Source of the DNA: Spirochaetia bacterium UBA6919
GTDB taxonomy: Bacteria; Spirochaetota; UBA6919
Direction of reading: 5' to 3'
Assembly (NCBI GenBank): GCA_002450905.1
Contig: DKAT01000007.1
Span: 1 to 25,065 of the forward strand
Length of the DNA stretch: 25,065 nt
Shown one piece after another: positions 1 to 7,830 of the stretch. Positions within the stretch are counted from its first letter, which is position 1. Every line of letters begins with the position of its first letter. Under the pieces are notes generated by a model. That model did no database searches. It saw nothing but the letters and a program-made list of their open reading frames with translations, and had not been told where the DNA came from. The translations under genes were made by a program, and so were the position numbers.

Positions 1-95
1 TCAAATTTTTCAGGCCACTACACATTATTGATATTTGTCCATAGATTAAACAGATAAATAATGAATATCGAAAATATTTTGGTATACATATCATT

Positions 96-124
96 TTGAC
101 TTTCATGACAATTAATATTAATTT
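96..124 (+). promoter_or_regulatory. Possible sigma-70 promoter for the potassium channel gene
   Basis: A TTGACT hexamer at 96-101 is followed after 17 bases by TAATTT at 119-124, about 45 bases before the channel start. The spacing is ideal and the -35 box is near consensus, but the -10 box is weak and the region is very AT-rich, so chance is a real alternative. The rest of 1-158 shows nothing else recognisable. Confidence 0.3.
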
Positions 125-167
125 ATAAAAAGATCTTTCGCTTATTATATATTTAAAGTTGCAAACC

Positions 168-1424
168 ATGTTTATTGTCTTATTTAGAAAATTATTTAAT
201 GTATTAAAAAAAGAAAATATTCCCGTCATCTTTGCCTATGTTATTATCTTGACGTTTGTTTCCAGTATATTATTTTATCATTTCGAAAACCAGTACACAA
301 GTCATAATCTAAAGTTAACCCAGAAAATAAATAAACGTCAATTAAATATTACAATCCCAAAATCCCTCCAAAACAAAATTGTTTATAAACCAGACTCATC
401 AACCCTTCACCTTAACGGATTTCTCTCTACAACAGAAAAAGACCTGTTAATAAACTTGTCCCGTGATCCCGATTTTAAATCTGCTGTGAATAAATTATAC
501 ACAAAATCCAATGAAGATTATATAACTTATTGGGACAGCCTCTGGTGGTCTGTGGTGACTTTCACTACAGTGGGATATGGAGATCTCTATCCAAAATCAC
601 CTGGTGGACGTATTGTTGCAGTCTTTGCAATGATATTAGGAATCGGTTTTATCGGCACATTTATGGCGACAATAGCTACAATCATCATTCAGGCAAGAAC
701 AAAGGAGTTAAGAGGTATGAAAAAATTAAAACTTAAAAACCATCTTATCATCTGCGGATACCATAAACTAAAAATAGATAAATTCTTAAGCGAATTCAGA
801 TTCGATCCATCTTACAAAAAAACACCCATTGTACTCATCACGAATTCCATTGATATGAACCCCTATCCCGATGAACATAATTTTTATTTCGTCCAGGGAG
901 AAACCACAGATGAAGAAGTCTTGGAAAGGGCATGTATCAAAGACTCATCCAAAGTTATTGTAATAGCAGAATCCTTTACAGATCAATCTTGTGATGAAAA
1001 AACCATATTAACGGTACTGCTCATTGAGGAAATCAATCCAGATATCTATACCACAGCGGAAATCCTTTCACCCTCTAAAAAACATCTTCTCTACAAAGCC
1101 CATTGCAATGAAGTGATCACCCTTTCTGAAATATCTGTGAAACTCATGGTACAAGCTCTCCAGGATCCGGGAATAACAAAAGTCATTTCAGAACTGGTAA
1201 GTAATTCTTTCGGACAGCAATTTCATAAATCGAAAGTAGATCCTCGATTTATAGGTAAAACTTTTTTAGATCTCTGCACCGATATGCTAACCAAAGAACA
1301 TATTGCCATTGCTATAGAGCGGAATGGTGAGCAAATCGTCAACCCACAAAATGATATGATACTCCAGGCAGACGACGAATATTTCTATATTTCAAAAACA
1401 CGCATCGAAGAATTATCAAAATAA
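168..1424 (+). CDS. Two-TM potassium channel with RCK module and extra extracytoplasmic domain
   Basis: This is an inner-membrane K+ channel subunit, expected to work as a tetramer. TM1 lies at about residues 17-37. The selectivity filter TTVGYGD is at 133-139, after the pore helix (WDSLWWSVVTF), and TM2 is at about 149-175. A cytoplasmic RCK/TrkA-N-like domain covers about 190-300 and a TrkA-C-like domain about 355-415. The Rossmann loop reads CGYHKLK, so only the first glycine of the usual GxGxxG is kept and nucleotide binding may be altered. Residues about 61-116, between TM1 and the pore helix, form an extra domain longer than the usual turret and resemble two segments of the second cytochrome oxidase subunit III at 21823-22824. 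The start is taken at ATG 168. A TTG at 159 in frame would add three residues, and neither has a clear ribosome binding site. The gene stands alone with no potassium transport partner beside it. Confidence 0.9.
   Translation: MFIVLFRKLFNVLKKENIPVIFAYVIILTFVSSILFYHFENQYTSHNLKLTQKINKRQLNITIPKSLQNKIVYKPDSSTLHLNGFLSTTEKDLLINLSRDPDFKSAVNKLYTKSNEDYITYWDSLWWSVVTFTTVGYGDLYPKSPGGRIVAVFAMILGIGFIGTFMATIATIIIQARTKELRGMKKLKLKNHLIICGYHKLKIDKFLSEFRFDPSYKKTPIVLITNSIDMNPYPDEHNFYFVQGETTDEEVLERACIKDSSKVIVIAESFTDQSCDEKTILTVLLIEEINPDIYTTAEILSPSKKHLLYKAHCNEVITLSEISVKLMVQALQDPGITKVISELVSNSFGQQFHKSKVDPRFIGKTFLDLCTDMLTKEHIAIAIERNGEQIVNPQNDMILQADDEYFYISKTRIEELSK
348..512 (+). other. Extracytoplasmic mini-domain, copy 1 (in potassium channel)
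   Basis: About 55 residues inserted between TM1 and the pore helix. The recognisable pattern is a Tyr, then L-x-L-x-G, then L-S, then LL-x-x-x-S-x-D, then F-x-x-A-V-x-x-LY. Landmarks are LHLNGFLS, LLINLSRD and FKSAVNKLY. Copy 3 in the second subunit III aligns without gaps over 44 positions with 13 identities by hand count. The strand-turn-helix look (two short beta-like stretches, then a helix with a downstream helix) is inferred from residue pattern only. No named family was recognised with certainty. Confidence 0.7.
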
Positions 1425-1550
1425 GATTCTATATAACGAAAGACAATATTTTTAGTATAAAATGACTGATATAAAAACTATGAAAAATGATTGGAAAAAC
1501 GGTAAATAATCTAATTATTTATTTATATTTAAACCAATATCATCAAATCC

Positions 1551-1582
1551 GGTTGGTGAGCGGAGTCGAACCATCCAGTGTC
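1551..1582 (+). repeat. Intergenic repeat, copy A (downstream side of the SelW-like gene)
   Basis: The stretch with TTGGTGAGCGGAGTCGAACC followed by ATCCAGTGTC recurs in variant form at 1964-2020 in the same orientation. It is GC-richer than its surroundings. The core resembles the short intergenic elements containing CTTCGACTCCGCTCA-type cores found in many bacterial genomes. The two copies flank the SelW-like gene. Confidence 0.5.
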
Positions 1583-1614
1583 AATTTCAAAAATACGAAG
1601 ATGATAACACCCGA

Positions 1615-1899
1615 TTATTTCTTATCACTATGCCCAAGATGCTTTTCTGGTGCAATAAAATCCCTCACAATCTGCTTTAATTCCTTGGATTCAGGGAACC
1701 GTCCCATATCTTTTCTGGAATAAACCAACTCATCATTGACCCGCACATCAAAATTACCACACACCCCGGGGACTAAGGCAAGCTCCCCAAGTTCATCTTT
1801 AAAAGTGGTGAGTAACTCCTGTGCCATCCAACTGGCTCTCAAAATGAAATTACATTGAACACAATATTCTATTTCTACACGTGGATTACGATTTGCCAT
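1615..1899 (-). CDS. SelT/SelW/SelH (Rdx) family redox protein, cysteine form
   Basis: A 94-residue thioredoxin-fold protein of the Rdx family. It carries CxxC at residues 13-16 (YCVQC) in the position where selenoprotein W has CxxU, so this is the cysteine version. The family hallmark follows: a PG-x-x-G-x-F stretch, then V-x-VN-x-ELVYSRKDMGRFP and a C-terminal helix. It is likely a small cytosolic thiol oxidoreductase, but the physiological substrate of bacterial members is not settled. The second of two adjacent ATGs (1899) is chosen because AAAGGA lies six bases before it; the first ATG (1902) is only three bases away. It is a single-gene unit flanked by two copies of an intergenic repeat. 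Confidence 0.88.
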   Translation of the reverse strand: MANRNPRVEIEYCVQCNFILRASWMAQELLTTFKDELGELALVPGVCGNFDVRVNDELVYSRKDMGRFPESKELKQIVRDFIAPEKHLGHSDKK

Positions 1900-1963
1900 C
1901 ATGGTTCCTTTAAAATTATTTATACCAATACTCTTTTAAATTTGAAATCAAATACTTCTCAAT

Positions 1964-2020
1964 CGCTTGTTGAACGGAGCCTGTCCTGAGCCCAGCCGAA
2001 GGGCAGAACCATCCATTGAC
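1964..2020 (+). repeat. Intergenic repeat, copy B, with an extra palindrome-like core
   Basis: It shares TTG-x-TGA-x-CGGAG and GAACCATCCA-x-TG with the copy at 1551-1582. It carries in addition a core reading CTGTCCTGAGCCCAGCCGAA and then GGGC. That core resembles a widespread bacterial intergenic element containing GGCTCAGGACAGGCTC-type words. No coding potential was seen. Confidence 0.5.
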
Positions 2021-2132
2021 CTTTTCAAATTAAGAAAGTTATCAGTATAATCATAAGAATAATATGGAAATATTTTATAGTCAATAGAACAGGACTTGAT
2101 GGTTTAAAAAAATTGTATTATTCTTTTTGAAC

Positions 2133-2453
2133 ATGAAACAAATGACAGCCATTGAATTAAAACAATATATAGAGACCAATCCCATCGATACAGTGCTTCT
2201 CGATGTTCGGGAGCCCTGGGAGTTTGAGAGATGCAATATCACAGGATCCGTCCACATACCCATGGGACAAATACCATCCTCCCTCCACCAACTGGACTCA
2301 TCCAAAGAAACCGTCGTCATCTGCCATCATGGGATCAGAAGCTATCAGGTTGCCTATTATCTTTTGAGGATGGGATTTTCCAACGTGATCAACCTATCTG
2401 GGGGAGTCGACGCCTGGGCAAGAGACGTAGACCAAACCATGACAATCTACTAG
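2133..2453 (+). CDS. Single-domain rhodanese-like sulfurtransferase
   Basis: A 106-residue cytosolic protein made of one rhodanese domain. The active-site loop is CHHGIRS, with the catalytic Cys at residue 64 carrying the persulfide in family members. The upstream LLDVREPWEF motif and the C-terminal G-x-x-NLSGGVDAW motif are typical. The likely role is sulfur transfer or sulfide detoxification, with the acceptor unknown. The start is taken at ATG 2133. A TTG at 2127 and a second ATG at 2142 are in frame, and no strong ribosome binding site decides between them. It stands alone between repeats and has no operon partner. Confidence 0.9.
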   Translation: MKQMTAIELKQYIETNPIDTVLLDVREPWEFERCNITGSVHIPMGQIPSSLHQLDSSKETVVICHHGIRSYQVAYYLLRMGFSNVINLSGGVDAWARDVDQTMTIY

Positions 2454-2513
2454 TCCCATTTTATCTGTACTTAAACCACTCCCCACAACAGTCATAGGAT
2501 GTTTTCCCATCCT

Positions 2514-2545
2514 GTCATTGCGAGTAGTAAAGCGACGAAGCAATT
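2514..2545 (+). repeat. TCATTGCGAG-type intergenic repeat
   Basis: The words GTCATTGCGAG, AAGCGACGAAG and CAAT match the short palindromic element (consensus like GTCATTGCGAGGAGCGAAG) seen in intergenic regions of many bacteria. The copy here has drifted (GTAGTAAAG in the middle). The rest of 2454-2746 holds no gene. At 2650-2710 a GC-richer patch with small hairpins (ATTCTTGTAGAAT; GCTCC and GGAGC) may be another decayed element of this kind. Confidence 0.6.
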
Positions 2546-2746
2546 AATAGAAAAGATTATTATTTTATTCTTTAAACCTATAGTATTGAATTATATTTAC
2601 CATAATGAAATAGAAATAATCAATTCAATACTTGGCCAAAATCCATTCTTGTAGAATTGTTATCCCTGCTCCGTGATCCTAACCTGTGTGGAGCTATATT
2701 GGAGCAAGAGTCATATTATTCAAATATAAAATAATTTAAAATTATA

Positions 2747-3030
2747 TTAAATTGCAAGGTTAAAAGTTAAACCTGTTGCGGCATATGAACCCATTAACTC
2801 TACACCGGCGCTGTTTTTTACCGATGGATCAAATACAAGGCCAATAAAAAGACCAAAGTATACTTGATTTTTTACTATAAATCCAGGTGTAAGACCTAAA
2901 GCAACTGCAAAACCAGTACCTTCATTATTTACACCTTCATTTACACCGAGGGTTGCTCCTATAAACCAAGAAAATTCACTTTTTTTTCTGGTTTATTATA
3001 TAGGGTGTACAAAGATTCAGTTGTGTGTGA
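2747..3030 (-). pseudogene. 3' remnant of an outer-membrane beta-barrel protein gene
   Basis: On the minus strand the frame ending in TAA at 2747 reads as alternating beta strands rich in Gly, aromatic and aliphatic residues, for example FSWFIGATLGVNEG, VYFGLFIGLVFDPS and AATGLTFNLAI at the C-terminus. That is the look of the last strands of an outer-membrane protein of unknown family. There is no usable start. The frame is interrupted near 2981-2989 at a run of eight A (minus strand). Adding one A would join it to an upstream frame (LYTLYNKPEKK) that stays open to 3030, where a stop closes it. I read this as a decayed gene end. It could instead be a full gene disrupted by a sequencing error, but nothing upstream supplies a signal peptide. 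Confidence 0.6.
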
Positions 3031-3098
3031 TTAAAATCATTTTACTAATATTCATTCTATCTCAATAAAAATTAATAAAATATATATTATACACCCTA
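3001..3098. repeat. Short inverted repeat around the 5' side of the gene remnant
   Basis: TAGGGTGTA at 3001-3009 and its exact complement TACACCCTA at 3090-3098 lie 80 bases apart, each bordered by AT-rich sequence that is partly complementary as well. It could be the ends of a very small decayed element or chance. No target duplication was found. Confidence 0.3.
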
Positions 3099-3245
3099 CA
3101 ATAAGCCATAAATCTCTTTTCGACTTAGCATATACAAAATCTCAAGGCTTATGGGAATGAAAATGGATATTTTTTTACGATTATTTTGAGTTGAGAGGAT
3201 TTGTAAGAAGTTCAACGCACGGGGATAGGTATCAGAATAGGTATT

Positions 3246-3734
3246 TCAGTCATCAGAATCTGTTGATGTTATTTCCCGTTTACTCCCCTGAAACAAATCG
3301 TAGATCTTTCGATGTCTCAGATAGGAAAATTCATAATCTCTCTGGTCATATTCCTGAACCCATTTTTGAAGGAACTCAAAATGTTTATTCTGTTCTTCAA
3401 GGGAAGCATATTTATGAGATTCAAAGGGTCTTTTTAAGTTATTCAATAAGCATTGTTCAATCCCTGGATTCAAAAAAATAAGTTCTGTAGAGTAGGGGAG
3501 GGCTCTTTCAATCAAATCCCCATAACACCCTTCCATAATCCACTCAGGGTGTTCATTGATAAATTCCATTATTTGGTGGACACTCACATCAAGGGCTAGT
3601 CGAACCCCGGGTTGATCAGTCACCCAGGTAATGGTATCCATATCCAGCACAGGGATATTATATTTCACTTTGAGCTGACCTGCCAGAGTGCTCTTCCCCG
3701 AACCCGAATTACCGTAAATAATAATTTTTTTCAT
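3246..3734 (-). CDS. Small P-loop kinase-like protein (adenylate kinase/FlaR-like)
   Basis: A 162-residue cytosolic protein. The Walker A motif GNSGSGKST is at residues 8-16, straight after the first beta strand (MKKIIIYG). It then shows LDMDTITW, which resembles the DxD region of small-molecule kinases, and a WIMEGCYGD motif, where family members read W-(I/V)-x-(D/E)-GNY. LIFLNPG matches the position of the strand that precedes the arginine-rich lid, followed by the R-P-x-ES segment. This is the architecture of the adenylate-kinase-like proteins often labelled topology modulation or FlaR. The substrate is unknown. AGAGGA lies eight bases before the ATG. It follows the frameshifted protease gene by 81 bases on the same strand. 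Confidence 0.8.
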   Translation of the reverse strand: MKKIIIYGNSGSGKSTLAGQLKVKYNIPVLDMDTITWVTDQPGVRLALDVSVHQIMEFINEHPEWIMEGCYGDLIERALPYSTELIFLNPGIEQCLLNNLKRPFESHKYASLEEQNKHFEFLQKWVQEYDQRDYEFSYLRHRKIYDLFQGSKREITSTDSDD

Positions 3735-3815
3735 AATATATCCTCTTTAAATAGTTCTTTAATTCAGGTAGAGGATGGATCGGGTGTAGTTCTTGCCTGT
3801 ACCTTTGATGATGTG

Positions 3816-4666
3816 CTATAAACTTTTGTCATTGGTGGATCGCCACCGCTTCTCTTCTTTAATATAGTGCCAGTCCACGTCATCTTGATAGAATACCTGG
3901 ATATTCCTGCCTTCAATGATACTCAGGATTTCATTGGTATGATAATTGTGTTCATCAAAATCGGTTATCGCATTTTGTGCCATCTCAGAGTATATTTTAT
4001 TGAGATCCAGTAAGTATTCATTGATTTCATGATCAGATCTATTTTATCCTCATCATCCATGTGATAGGAAAGGATTTCTTTACATAATTTTAAGGAGAGG
4101 AATTCTGAGCGATCCACAGCACCAATTACCAGTGGATGAATGTATTGAAACAAAGCTTCATAGGGATTTTTTGAGTTATCACTCGCTTCTGATTTCCATA
4201 GTCGGACAGTTCTATTCAGTTCATCCAGACTGACAGATACTTTTTTGTTATTCCTATCCAGTGGGGATAATTCATGGGTAATTGATGTATCAACAGCAGT
4301 CAGGTGGGCAAGGGGCCCCATTTGGATCTCATCTCCACCTATAGCTATCATGGTTGCGGCTGAGGCACACTCCAGAGGTATGAGGATTGTTATTTTTTTA
4401 AAATATTGGCGTAATAAGTTGACGATTCGGAGAGAAGCCTGACCATTGCCTCCATCGGATTTAATGAATAGAGCTACGTTATCTTGTTTACCAAGGTCTT
4501 GTAATATTTCATACAGGACGTTTATATCATGATCACACACCTCACCGTGTGTGGAGTTCCAATAACAGAGGAGAGGGACTTTTAATCTTTTTTCAATCTG
4601 TGCAATAATTGTTTGCGTCTTATCAAATAAAATTGGGGGAATATGATTGTGCTGTTTCTTTGGCAT
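3816..4666 (-). pseudogene. Serine dehydrogenase proteinase (SDH/ClpP-class) gene with a frameshift
   Basis: The first 233-residue frame (4666 down to 3965) looks like the ClpP-fold family of soluble SppA-like serine proteases called serine dehydrogenase proteinase. FIKSDGGNGQASLRIVNLL precedes a likely nucleophile region ECASAATMIAIGGDEIQMGP. After DEDKIDLIMKS the frame turns into nonsense (TYWISIKYTLRWHKMR). The next frame continues sensibly as EYLLDLNKIYSEMAQNAITD and later NIQVFYQDDVDWHYIKEEKRW, ending at TAG 3816. One base missing near 4012-4030 explains this. The repaired protein would be about 283 residues. It follows tldD by 66 bases. Either the gene is broken, or the base loss is a sequence error, since the downstream frame shows no other damage. 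Confidence 0.75.
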
Positions 4667-4732
4667 AAGTATTTTCCATATGTAATAATATATATCGCGA
4701 TGAAACTTATCGACTTGTGCAAATTAAAATCT

Positions 4733-6169
4733 TTAGCCCCCCATATTCACCTGTCGGAAGCGGGCTGGGGAACTGCCGTGACTCATGTATCCCGTTTGAC
4801 CGGGTTGTCCTTTCCCGCAATTCATCACCCCCCAGAGATCCCAGTATTCGTGATTTGCGATTCCATCACAGGATGCCCAGAACTCCGGTGTGATCCCCTG
4901 ATAGATGGGGTTTTTTAATATCTTGCCTAATTTCCCTTTCTTGATTTCCCAGGCGATTTCGCATCCAAACTGGAAGTTCAGGCGTTTCTGATCAATACTC
5001 CAGGATTTGTTGGTGTCCACCAGGATTCCATCATCGATACCGGCTATGAGGGATTCGAGGGTGTCCTTCCCCGGCATGAGACTCAAATTAGCGATCCGGG
5101 TGATGGGGATATGAGTGAAATCTTCAGCCCTATTGCATCCCTTACTCGAAGACTGACCAATCTGACAGGCGGTTTCGCGGTTGGTCATATACCCGGATAA
5201 TATTCCATTCTGGACAATGTGCCATCGCTGTGCCTTAACGCCATCGTCATCATACCCTTGAGTGGCAAGTCCTGTAGGTACCGTGTTATCCGCAACGAGA
5301 TTCACAAGATCACTTCCATAACGGTATTTATTGAGCTTCTCGGTGGTAGCAAAGCTTGTTCCAGCAAAATTGGCTTCATATCCCAATACACGATCCAGTT
5401 CTGTAGGGTGTCCCACTGATTCGTGGATTTGTAATTCCATCTGATTCCCCATAATCACCAGATCCTTCTTACCCGATGGTGTGGGATCAGCAGATAATAA
5501 GGCGATAGATTCTTCCCGAATACGTTCCGCATGGTCTAATAAGTGGAGGCTTTCGATGAGTTCGTATCCCATGGACTTGTACTGTCCTCCAAAACTACTT
5601 GGGTAGGATCTTATTTGTGAATCGCCATTTCCTGAAGAAGTACAAGAGAAACCCCCGCCCGATCGTAAGATATTTTGTTCGATAAATGATCCTTCCGATG
5701 AGGCAAACCACTTGTGCTCATTGACAAATTCCATAGACGACTCCCTGGAGGTGATCTGCTTTGCCATGAGGAGCTTATCGATGGTATAGAGTAGTTCTAA
5801 TTTCTTTCCCATAGGAACCTTGAAGGGATCAATCTGATAGGGGGTCTGCCAGAAATCAAGATAAGCGGGTTCTTTAACAAGATCCACAGGGATATCCATT
5901 AATAGACTGCTGGCTTTCGCTATTTCACAAGCCTGTACTGTAATTCTCTGGACTTCTTCCATGTTGAGATCACTGCTTGAGGCATATCCCCATGCACCAT
6001 TGATCAACACACGAACACCAAATCCTAATTGAGACTTTTGCCTGAGTGATCCAAGTTCTCCATTCTTCACCCTGAGAGCTTCTCTATGTATATCAACAAT
6101 TCGTATATCACAATAATTTGCTCCTCTCATTTGAGCAAGATTGAGAGCTTTTTCAGTATATAATTTCAT
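4733..6169 (-). CDS. tldD: TldD-family metallopeptidase subunit
   Basis: A 478-residue cytosolic protein. Residues 249-254 carry HESVGH, the HExxxH zinc motif of TldD, followed by PTELDR. The C-terminal MNCGKGQPGQ supplies the conserved Cys expected as third zinc ligand, and SHGSSPARFRQV closes the protein as in the family. In characterised systems TldD and TldE (PmbA) form a heterodimeric peptidase that unfolds and cleaves peptides, with zinc in TldD only. Its partner lies directly upstream (6236-7576). The start is placed at ATG 6169 because GGAG lies seven bases before it. The open frame runs 48 bases further up without a ribosome binding site. Confidence 0.93.
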   Translation of the reverse strand: MKLYTEKALNLAQMRGANYCDIRIVDIHREALRVKNGELGSLRQKSQLGFGVRVLINGAWGYASSSDLNMEEVQRITVQACEIAKASSLLMDIPVDLVKEPAYLDFWQTPYQIDPFKVPMGKKLELLYTIDKLLMAKQITSRESSMEFVNEHKWFASSEGSFIEQNILRSGGGFSCTSSGNGDSQIRSYPSSFGGQYKSMGYELIESLHLLDHAERIREESIALLSADPTPSGKKDLVIMGNQMELQIHESVGHPTELDRVLGYEANFAGTSFATTEKLNKYRYGSDLVNLVADNTVPTGLATQGYDDDGVKAQRWHIVQNGILSGYMTNRETACQIGQSSSKGCNRAEDFTHIPITRIANLSLMPGKDTLESLIAGIDDGILVDTNKSWSIDQKRLNFQFGCEIAWEIKKGKLGKILKNPIYQGITPEFWASCDGIANHEYWDLWGVMNCGKGQPGQTGYMSHGSSPARFRQVNMGG

Positions 6170-6235
6170 TTTTAAACTCCAAATTAAATATATAAAGAAC
6201 TTGTTTTCTTCTTCCAATCAATATTCTTATTAATA

Positions 6236-7576
6236 TTAAAACTCCGTCTTTGATGAGAAGTTAAAATCACTTATTTTCATCCCTGAAACGACAAATCCTC
6301 CACCAAAGAACGATCGTATATAGGTGGATTTATTTTCTATCGCCTCAATCTGATTGAAAGCATGGATGAGGGATTCTGTGAAGCGGAAGTTCTTAACGGG
6401 CTTCGTTATTTTGCCATTCTCAATGAGGAATAGACCATCCCGTGTCATTCCAGTTAAGTTCATTGCCATGGGGTCTAATATATTTGTGTAGTGGAGCCGA
6501 TTAACATATAAACCCTTATCGGTAGACTGAATCATCTCTTCGATACTCATATCCCCTGTACCCATAACAATATTCAAAGGAAGAGGACCCGATGTGTTTG
6601 GCTCAGGAAGTGAATGTCCATTGGGATCCATACCCATTTCCATAGCTAATTTACGGTCAAGGACAACTTCTTTAAAAATCCCTTTTTCGATGAGAGTCAC
6701 CTTTTTACGGGGTAGTCCGACAAAATCAAATGGAATGCCGTTGGAGAGGGGGTGGGAGTAATCATCCCATATCGATAATTTATCGGAAAAGACCTTCTGG
6801 CCTAACTTATTATGGAAGTAATTGGATTTTTCCTTTATTCCGAGGGTGTTGAAACCATCAAAGGCTAAGAAATACAGGAGTTCACCTATAGCATCAGGGC
6901 TCAAGATAACAGTATATCGGCCTGGATCAAGATCAATGGGATTTCGACTTTTTAATGTAATATCAATCGCCCGATCAATAATAGTATCCAAATGGATATT
7001 CGATAGATCAAAGGAGGATTCTTCACACCATCCACTGGAATTGTGATCTTCCATACTAAGATTATAATCTGCTGTACTGAAAATATTATAAGCAAAGAGA
7101 CCCTTGGAATTACCAATACTGATAATCTTATATCCATTACTGAAGAATCCGGCAGCATCCAGCATATTTTCTTTTGCCTTGTCACAAGCCATTTTAATCA
7201 TCTCTGCTTTTTTAACCGGATTGATGAATGCTGTATCCTTCAAATAGTTTTGAGTCTCATCATATTTTTGAGGATTTACCAGAGGGAGAATATCGTCTTG
7301 TTGTTTCTGATATTGTGAGGATAAAAGAGCCTTATTAAGTGTTTTTAATAGAGATTCTTTGGATAAATTGTTGGTTTCAGCAAGTCCGATCCGTTTATCC
7401 TTAATCACACGGATATTAATAGATTTATTCTTCTGAGATAAGTTCTGGGTGATGACATTATTGGAAAACCGGGTAGATGACCGCTCGTATTCATCAAAGA
7501 GGATTTCCGTTTCGTTCGCGTTAGAGCTATTTATAATATGGTCAAATAATGACTTAATTTCATCCTGGGTATACAA
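6236..7576 (-). CDS. pmbA: PmbA/TldE-family peptidase partner
   Basis: A 446-residue protein of the TldE/PmbA family, the zinc-free partner of TldD. Seen motifs are ERSSTRFSNNVITQNLSQ near the N-terminus, the Y-x-VILSPDAIGELL-x-FL block in the middle, DDYSHPLSNGIPFDFVGLPR, and GMTRDGLFLIENGKITKPVKNFRFTES near the end. The HExxxH motif is absent, as expected for this subunit. The start codon is TTG at 7576, supported by AAGGA seven bases before it; no ATG is available nearby. It is the first gene of a minus-strand run (pmbA, tldD, protease, kinase) with 66-base gaps between the first three, suggesting co-transcription. Nothing clear was seen in 7577-7830. Confidence 0.9.
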   Translation of the reverse strand: MYTQDEIKSLFDHIINSSNANETEILFDEYERSSTRFSNNVITQNLSQKNKSINIRVIKDKRIGLAETNNLSKESLLKTLNKALLSSQYQKQQDDILPLVNPQKYDETQNYLKDTAFINPVKKAEMIKMACDKAKENMLDAAGFFSNGYKIISIGNSKGLFAYNIFSTADYNLSMEDHNSSGWCEESSFDLSNIHLDTIIDRAIDITLKSRNPIDLDPGRYTVILSPDAIGELLYFLAFDGFNTLGIKEKSNYFHNKLGQKVFSDKLSIWDDYSHPLSNGIPFDFVGLPRKKVTLIEKGIFKEVVLDRKLAMEMGMDPNGHSLPEPNTSGPLPLNIVMGTGDMSIEEMIQSTDKGLYVNRLHYTNILDPMAMNLTGMTRDGLFLIENGKITKPVKNFRFTESLIHAFNQIEAIENKSTYIRSFFGGGFVVSGMKISDFNFSSKTEF

Positions 7577-7830
7577 TGGGCTGTCCTTGAAAATTATTTT
7601 ATCTGATACAATAATAAGAATTCTTTAGGGAGAAGTTAAATATTTTTTATAGGGTATTGTGGAAGGGTTGTCGGTGCACAAAATACTCTTTTTGAATTGT
7701 TTAGAAATCTACTAAGGAATATTTCAAAGAAGTATTTGTTTATGTCATTTTATATTTATTTTCATTGAAATTAGAGATCAATTTGGGATTTTAATAAATC
7801 ATTTCAAACTCAATTTAATGTATGAAACAT

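Noticed and set aside
1487..1723. Plus-strand open frame overlapping the SelW-like gene
   Set aside because: Its reading comes from the repeat and from the antisense of a clear Rdx-family gene.
3971..4045. Programmed frameshift in the protease gene
   Set aside because: No slippery heptamer or downstream hairpin is visible at the switch.
6170..6217. Longer start for TldD
   Set aside because: The extra 16 residues do not look like the family N-terminus and lack a ribosome binding site; ATG 6169 has GGAG at seven bases.
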